Assembly (NCBI GenBank): GCA_036514535.1
Contig: DATBWZ010000062.1
Location: 1-8,355 of the forward strand
Length of the DNA stretch: 8,355 nucleotides
Source of the DNA: DATBWZ01 sp036514535
GTDB lineage: Bacteria; JAMCPX01; DATBWZ01
Reading direction: 5' to 3'
Shown: positions 4,395 to 8,355 of the stretch, piece by piece
How positions within the stretch are numbered: the first letter of the stretch is position 1
Layout of the letters: the number at the start of each line of letters is the position of its first letter
Notes under the pieces: model-generated
Seen by the model: only the letters and a program-made list of their open reading frames with translations
What the model was told of the DNA's origin: nothing
The model's database searches: none
Translations under genes and position numbers: made by a program

Positions 4395-6701
4395 ATGTTA
4401 GAAAGGATATTTGAGAAGGTTATCAAACTAAGGGCTATAATACTTGCTGTTATAGCTTTGTTAACAGTTTATTTTTCTTATCATGTCTTTAATCTTAAGA
4501 TTGATCCGTCTCTTGAATCCTGGATAATGCAGGACGATCCAGATCTTGTCTATTACAGGGAATTCAAACAAATCTTTGGAAGCGATGAAATACTTGCTGT
4601 TTCTTACAGTGTGGATAATGTATTCACTTTTGAGGAACTTGCTTTTTTAAAAAAAATAACGAAAGATCTGGGAAAGATAAAAGATGTGGAAGAAGTAATC
4701 AGCCTCGCAACTGCTCTCAAGATAAGAACAATTGATGGAATATTAAATATTTCCATGCTCATGGAAGATCCTCCTAACTCAGAGGTTGATATTGCGCGGC
4801 TTAAAAATGAGATCCTATCTGATGAACATTATGCGGGGAATCTCATATCACAGGACGGGAAAACCATTGCAATAGTGCTTTGGCTCGCGGATAAGAACGA
4901 CAATTATATGAGACAGAGGATTATGGACGACATAAGAACAGTGTTAAAGGCTTACTCAAAAACAAAAGAGTTCCGTATTGCCGGCATGCCCGCACTTAAA
5001 GTTCATATAACAGAATCAGCCTTCAGAGATTTCAGAATCTTTATTCCTTTGAGTATTTTTGTCGTTATATTGATCCTGTATTTCATCCTTCGGACCATGA
5101 GGAAAGTCCTTATTCCGCTTTTGGTTGGATTTCTGGGAATAATCTGGACATTCGGTCTTTTGCATATATCAGGACGGAGCGCCAGCATTATAACTCCGAT
5201 AGTAATCCCCATGGCTTTAATATACGGGATTTCTACAAGCCTTCATGTTTTCGCCGCACTGAGGGAGTCGGGATGGCAAGGCGGAAATCAAAATGTTTTG
5301 GTAAAATCGCTGGCAAAAGTAGCTGTCCCCTGCTTCATGACATCTTTCACAACAGTGATCGGCTTTGCCTCCAATGGTGTCAGCAAGGTTCTGCCTGTCC
5401 GGGAGGTGGGTTTTTCTACTGCCGCCGCAATAACTCTTACTTATTTATTCAGTTTTACCCTTATTCCTATTCTGCTGTCAACAAGACTCGGCGCCGGAAA
5501 TGGCAGTGTTCCGGAGAAGGATGGTATGAATAATCCGTTTGTTGACAGGATTCTGCTCTGGATAGGAAGAACAACAATAAATCATAAAAAGTTTATTGTG
5601 CTGATTTTTACTCTTGTCAGCATAGTATCGGTTTATGGAATCACCCGCATCACGGTTGAAACAGATATGCTCAAATTTTTTAAGGAGACCCATCCGCTGC
5701 GCCAGGCTTATGATTTTGTGGAAAAAAGAATAGGCGGATATAATCCGCTTGAGGTTGTTATTGAGGGCGAACCGGATATGCTCAAGAGCCCCGATGTTCT
5801 TCAAAAAATAGATGCTTTTACCCGAGAAGCGACCAAGATTTCAATGGTCGCAAGGGCGCTCTCCATCACAGATTACCTCAAGGCGGAGAATCAAGCCATT
5901 CACGAAAATGATCCTTCGGCATTCAAAATCCCTGATTCTCCCGGACTAATATCAAAATATTTCTTTTTTCTTGAAGGACAGAATGAGATAGCCCAGCTAA
6001 TAACATCCGATTATTCAAGGACAAGGGTATCACTCCGACTGAGGGCAATGAGTTCAACAGAGCTTATAAACACCATTGACAAGATTAAAGAAATCCTTAA
6101 TGCAAATCTTCCATCCGGAACCACAGGCAGGGTTACAGGAAACGCTTTACTTTATGCAAATATGGCAAATGATGTTGTGATGGCTCAGGTTGAAAGCCTG
6201 CTTATCGCTTTCTTCTGCATCTTTATTATTATGTCAATAAATCTCCGCTCTATCCGTATTGGTTTGCTAAGCATGATACCTAATATATTTCCTATTTTAG
6301 TCAATCTGGGTATTATGGGCATTTTCGGGATCACCCTGAATATCGGGACAGCAATGGTCTCCGCCATCGCAATAGGGATAGCAGTGGATGACACAACCCA
6401 CTTTATCTACAGGATTAGGATGGAGGTACTCAAGGATGGGGATTACAATAAGGCAGGGGTCAGGACAATAACCTCTGTTGGTAAACCCATGATGTTCACA
6501 ACTGTCGTGATAACCATTGGGTATCTTATCATCTGCCTATCCTCATTCATACCGAATGTGCATGCGGGCATACTCACTGCCATTACACTTGTAGTTGCCC
6601 TGCTGGCTGATTTATTCCTTACCCCGGTAATATTCACTTCCAAGTTTTGGGGGGAAATTAAACCTGAGAGACAAGAAAAAACTCCCCGTATTGCACCTTA
6701 G
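4395..6701 (+). CDS. MMPL/RND-superfamily transporter (COG1033-like)
   Basis: A 768-residue inner-membrane exporter with the duplicated RND layout. TM1 (about 14-33), a periplasmic domain (34-215) and TM2-6 (216-362) are followed by TM7 (398-417), a second periplasmic domain (418-598) and TM8-12 (about 601-746). The size and the lack of long porter inserts fit the MMPL/COG1033 group, which moves lipids and other hydrophobic molecules using the proton gradient, and not the ~1000-residue AcrB type. The second-half proton-relay motif is clear in TM10 (AIGIAVDDTTHFIYR; D665, D666, H669). The equivalent first-half TM4 motif reads LIYGISTSLHVF (275-286) and keeps H284 but has no acidic residue. The gene follows the barrel by 8 nt, with purine-rich AGGGCAGGG before the ATG. 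With the LolA-like and barrel proteins it forms a plausible trans-envelope route. Substrate unknown. Confidence 0.92.
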   Translation: MLERIFEKVIKLRAIILAVIALLTVYFSYHVFNLKIDPSLESWIMQDDPDLVYYREFKQIFGSDEILAVSYSVDNVFTFEELAFLKKITKDLGKIKDVEEVISLATALKIRTIDGILNISMLMEDPPNSEVDIARLKNEILSDEHYAGNLISQDGKTIAIVLWLADKNDNYMRQRIMDDIRTVLKAYSKTKEFRIAGMPALKVHITESAFRDFRIFIPLSIFVVILILYFILRTMRKVLIPLLVGFLGIIWTFGLLHISGRSASIITPIVIPMALIYGISTSLHVFAALRESGWQGGNQNVLVKSLAKVAVPCFMTSFTTVIGFASNGVSKVLPVREVGFSTAAAITLTYLFSFTLIPILLSTRLGAGNGSVPEKDGMNNPFVDRILLWIGRTTINHKKFIVLIFTLVSIVSVYGITRITVETDMLKFFKETHPLRQAYDFVEKRIGGYNPLEVVIEGEPDMLKSPDVLQKIDAFTREATKISMVARALSITDYLKAENQAIHENDPSAFKIPDSPGLISKYFFFLEGQNEIAQLITSDYSRTRVSLRLRAMSSTELINTIDKIKEILNANLPSGTTGRVTGNALLYANMANDVVMAQVESLLIAFFCIFIIMSINLRSIRIGLLSMIPNIFPILVNLGIMGIFGITLNIGTAMVSAIAIGIAVDDTTHFIYRIRMEVLKDGDYNKAGVRTITSVGKPMMFTTVVITIGYLIICLSSFIPNVHAGILTAITLVVALLADLFLTPVIFTSKFWGEIKPERQEKTPRIAP

Positions 6702-6708
6702 TAAAAAA

Positions 6709-8355
6709 TCACTGGGTCACTGTAAACAGATTGCTGATTCCTGAATTTACCGCTGTATCCCTAACTGTAATACTAATACCACTTCCCGCTTTCGTAATCG
6801 TCACACCCTGGATAAGTATTCCGTTTTTAAAACTTTCCGACTGGGCAGGGGAGATTGATCCGGTGGTATCGCTGATATTCACCTTTCCGCTGAAATCTGT
6901 TACCATATCCCCATCTGCGTCAACAGCCCTGATGTTTATTGTGAACGACTGTCCCGCAACCTGTGGTGTCGGCACAGGGTCTATTGAATAACCCGTAACG
7001 CCAGCAAAAGATGGATCAACCGCAAACGCATTGGTCTGTCCTGAATGCCCTGCGCCATCATTCATTGCAATTATTGTGCTTGCTGCTGGTTTACCAATCG
7101 TCACGGACTGCGTCAGGATTCCATCCGTAAAATAACTGCTTACAGGCGGGTAAATGCTTCCGGTGGAATCCGTTAAACTCACATTCCCGTTAAAATTTGC
7201 AATCCTTTTTCCATAAGCATCCTGTGCAAGGATAGTTATACTGAATGGCGCATCTTCAAGCTGCGGACTAATTATATTTGATACTGAAAAGTGGTCCAGC
7301 ATTATTTGCTGGTTCATATCAAAGGAATTGCTCGCGCCAGTATGCGAAGCAAGGTCATCAACCCATATATGGTCGGCATTTATTGCCTGTGATATATTGA
7401 CTGCCTGGGTAAGGGTTCCAAGTATAAACGGGGCGCTTGTCGTATTCAGTGTCCCGGTTCTGTCAGTTATCTTGACAGTTCCAGTAAATCCGGCAACAAC
7501 ATTGTTGAAAGCATCCAATGCTGTTACCGTAATATTGAAAGGAACATTAACATCCTGCGGTGAAGGCACTTCATTGAATGTAAAATGGTCGCGTCCTGCG
7601 GGCACAACATTGAAGGGATTGCTTTGAGCAGTAAGTCCTGCCCCCTCTACGGTTATAACAGTACTGGCGGCAGCGCGGGCAATGGTTACTGTTTGATTTA
7701 AGACCCCACCCGCAAAATTGCCGGAAATATACGGTGTTAGGGTTCCTGTAGCATCAACAAGGTTCACATTATAACCTGCTCCGTTATAGGTAAAATCATC
7801 AAAGCCAAAGGTATTCTTAGCGCTCACTGTTATTTGAAATGGCACACCAGCAACCTGCGGCGTTCCGACAGGGGCAATCACGAAATTTACCGTATTTACG
7901 GATGATCTGACATTGAATGTATTGCTCACGCCTGTATGGCCTGCCCCGTCATTAACTGTTATTGTATCATTATTCATAGCAGTGTTTACTATTACACTTA
8001 AAGTCAATTGACCGTTGTTGAATGTTCCTGTGGATGGGGTGATGGTTGCTGTGAGATCCGAGAGGGTAACTGTTCCGTTGTAGTTCTGAACCAGAGCCCC
8101 GGCGGCATCCCGTGCAAAGACACGGATTACAAAAGCCGCACCGCTCTTCTGCGGGCTTGAAATACCCTGTATTCCGGCTGTTGAGGGATCCATGTCAAAG
8201 CTGAAGTAGCTAAGCGGACCGTATGTCACTTCAAAGGCATTGCTCGTGCCTGTTGTTCCGCCATTCGCAACTATAATTATGTCGCTTTGGGCTGTTTCAT
8301 TTACGGTAACATTCTGAGTAAGCAGCCCATTTATAAAATTGTTGCTCGTTGCCGG
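6709..8355 (-). CDS. C-terminal part of a large Ig-like/invasin-like repeat protein (5' end beyond the window)
   Basis: The minus-strand frame is open from base 8355 to TGA at 6709-6711, giving 548 residues. It continues into the neighbouring sequence: the GTG at 8227-8229 lies inside a repeat and is not the start. The visible protein is entirely five complete and one partial repeats of about 97-106 residues. Each starts with a strand followed by (S/T)PQ-x-x-x-x-PF-x-I-x-V-x-A-x-D-A. It then has F-x-G-x-V-x-(L/I)-x-D-x-TG and G-x-L-T-Q-x-V-T-I, and closes with D-G-A-G-H-T-G-x-S-N-x-F-x-V. Low charge, Thr/Ser/Val/Asn richness and absence of cysteine suit an extracellular beta-sandwich (Ig-like, invasin/filamin-like) stalk. 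It ends two residues after the last repeat, with no membrane helix, LPXTG, PEP-CTERM or autotransporter barrel, so any anchor must be N-terminal. It is likely an adhesin or surface-layer protein, but this is inference. It is unlike its neighbours in function and probably an independent transcription unit. Confidence 0.88.
   Translation of the reverse strand, partial: PATSNNFINGLLTQNVTVNETAQSDIIIVANGGTTGTSNAFEVTYGPLSYFSFDMDPSTAGIQGISSPQKSGAAFVIRVFARDAAGALVQNYNGTVTLSDLTATITPSTGTFNNGQLTLSVIVNTAMNNDTITVNDGAGHTGVSNTFNVRSSVNTVNFVIAPVGTPQVAGVPFQITVSAKNTFGFDDFTYNGAGYNVNLVDATGTLTPYISGNFAGGVLNQTVTIARAAASTVITVEGAGLTAQSNPFNVVPAGRDHFTFNEVPSPQDVNVPFNITVTALDAFNNVVAGFTGTVKITDRTGTLNTTSAPFILGTLTQAVNISQAINADHIWVDDLASHTGASNSFDMNQQIMLDHFSVSNIISPQLEDAPFSITILAQDAYGKRIANFNGNVSLTDSTGSIYPPVSSYFTDGILTQSVTIGKPAASTIIAMNDGAGHSGQTNAFAVDPSFAGVTGYSIDPVPTPQVAGQSFTINIRAVDADGDMVTDFSGKVNISDTTGSISPAQSESFKNGILIQGVTITKAGSGISITVRDTAVNSGISNLFTVTQ
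6718..7017 (-). repeat. Ig-like protein repeat 5 (last, 100 residues)
   Basis: Encodes DPSFAG...TPQVAGQSFTINI...NGILIQGVTI...SGISNLFTV. Closing motif is degenerate (RDTAVNSG in place of DGAGHTG). Followed only by Thr-Gln and the stop. Confidence 0.85.
7018..7314 (-). repeat. Ig-like protein repeat 4 (99 residues)
   Basis: Encodes SPQLEDAPFSITI near the start, DGILTQSVTI in the middle and NDGAGHSGQTNAFAV at the end; close to the family consensus. Confidence 0.86.
7315..7605 (-). repeat. Ig-like protein repeat 3 (97 residues)
   Basis: Encodes SPQDVNVPFNITV, LGTLTQAVNI and ASHTGASNSFDM. The shortest complete copy; shares the DHF lead-in strand with repeat 4. Confidence 0.86.
7606..7908 (-). 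repeat. Ig-like protein repeat 2 (101 residues)
   Basis: Encodes TPQVAGVPFQITV, GGVLNQTVTI and GAGLTAQSNPFNV. Carries a few extra residues (DDFTYNGAGYNV) where the others have FxGTV. Confidence 0.84.
7909..8226 (-). repeat. Ig-like protein repeat 1 (106 residues)
   Basis: Encodes SPQKSGAAFVIRV, NGTVTLSD, NGQLTLSVIV and NDGAGHTGVSNTFNV. The longest copy; the additional residues are in the lead-in (FSFDMDPSTAGIQG). Confidence 0.85.
8227..8355 (-). repeat. Partial Ig-like repeat cut by the window edge
   Basis: The last 43 residues of a further copy: FINGLLTQNVTV, then IIIVANGGTTGTSNAFEV, matching the middle and closing motifs of the complete repeats. It shows the array continues past the window. 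Confidence 0.85.

Larger units (their letters stand above)
727..6701 (+). other. Predicted six-gene operon
   Basis: Six plus-strand genes are separated by 13, -10, 3, 15 and 8 nt, leaving no room for internal terminators or stand-alone promoters. The products range over the inner membrane (first and last), cytoplasm (zinc ribbon), periplasm (small secreted and LolA-like) and outer membrane (barrel). I see no convincing promoter in 614-726. It is AT-rich, and the best -10-like strings (TATTAT at 684, TATAAA at 710) lack good -35 partners. Confidence 0.75.

Noticed and set aside
6731..7627. Plus-strand open frames opposite the Ig-like repeats
   Set aside because: They recur because the repeat array lacks stops on its antisense strand; the minus-strand repeat motifs show which strand codes.
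8227..8229. GTG as the start of the repeat protein
   Set aside because: The frame stays open to the window edge and the upstream 42 codons are a matching piece of another repeat.
6709..8355. CRISPR or DNA tandem repeat array
   Set aside because: The periodicity is at protein level (~300 bp units, diverged DNA); there are no short identical direct repeats with unique spacers.

Overview
The window looks like chromosomal DNA from a Gram-negative (two-membrane) bacterium. It encodes a predicted outer-membrane beta-barrel that ends in phenylalanine, a periplasmic LolA-like protein and an MMPL/RND transporter. The genes are moderately AT-rich and tightly packed. The citrate synthase is of the 'eukaryotic' type known from Geobacter and relatives, and the FmdB-type zinc ribbon has a Cys-rich GPCAGGSCSTCG tail. 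Together these suggest an uncultured or anaerobic lineage of the Desulfobacterota/Nitrospirota/Schekmanbacteria kind. This is an inference; the species cannot be named from the window.

Left edge (1-613, minus strand): the first 167 codons of citrate synthase, with a strong ribosome-binding site. Upstream is a textbook sigma-70 promoter (TTGACA, 16 bp spacer, TATAAT). A perfect 18-bp palindrome, TGAATGAATCTTCATTCA, abuts the -10 box and covers the expected transcription start. It closely matches the operator of Bacillus FadR, an acyl-CoA-responsive TetR repressor, so citrate synthase here may be controlled by fatty-acid or acyl-CoA status.

Centre (727-6701, plus strand): six genes in one head-to-tail run with gaps of 3-15 nt and one 10-nt overlap, probably a single operon. 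The order is an unknown two-helix membrane protein, an FmdB-family zinc ribbon, an unknown small secreted protein, a LolA-like periplasmic protein, a DUF1302-like outer-membrane beta-barrel and a 12-helix MMPL/RND transporter. The last three make a plausible inner membrane-periplasm-outer membrane route for a lipid or other hydrophobic molecule. The first three are the uncharacterised part of the locus.

Right edge (6709-8355, minus strand): the C-terminal part of a large protein made of about 100-residue Ig-like/invasin-like repeats, five complete and one cut by the window edge. It converges on the transporter gene with only 7 nt between stop codons. No RNA genes, CRISPR arrays, insertion sequences or clear intrinsic terminators were seen.
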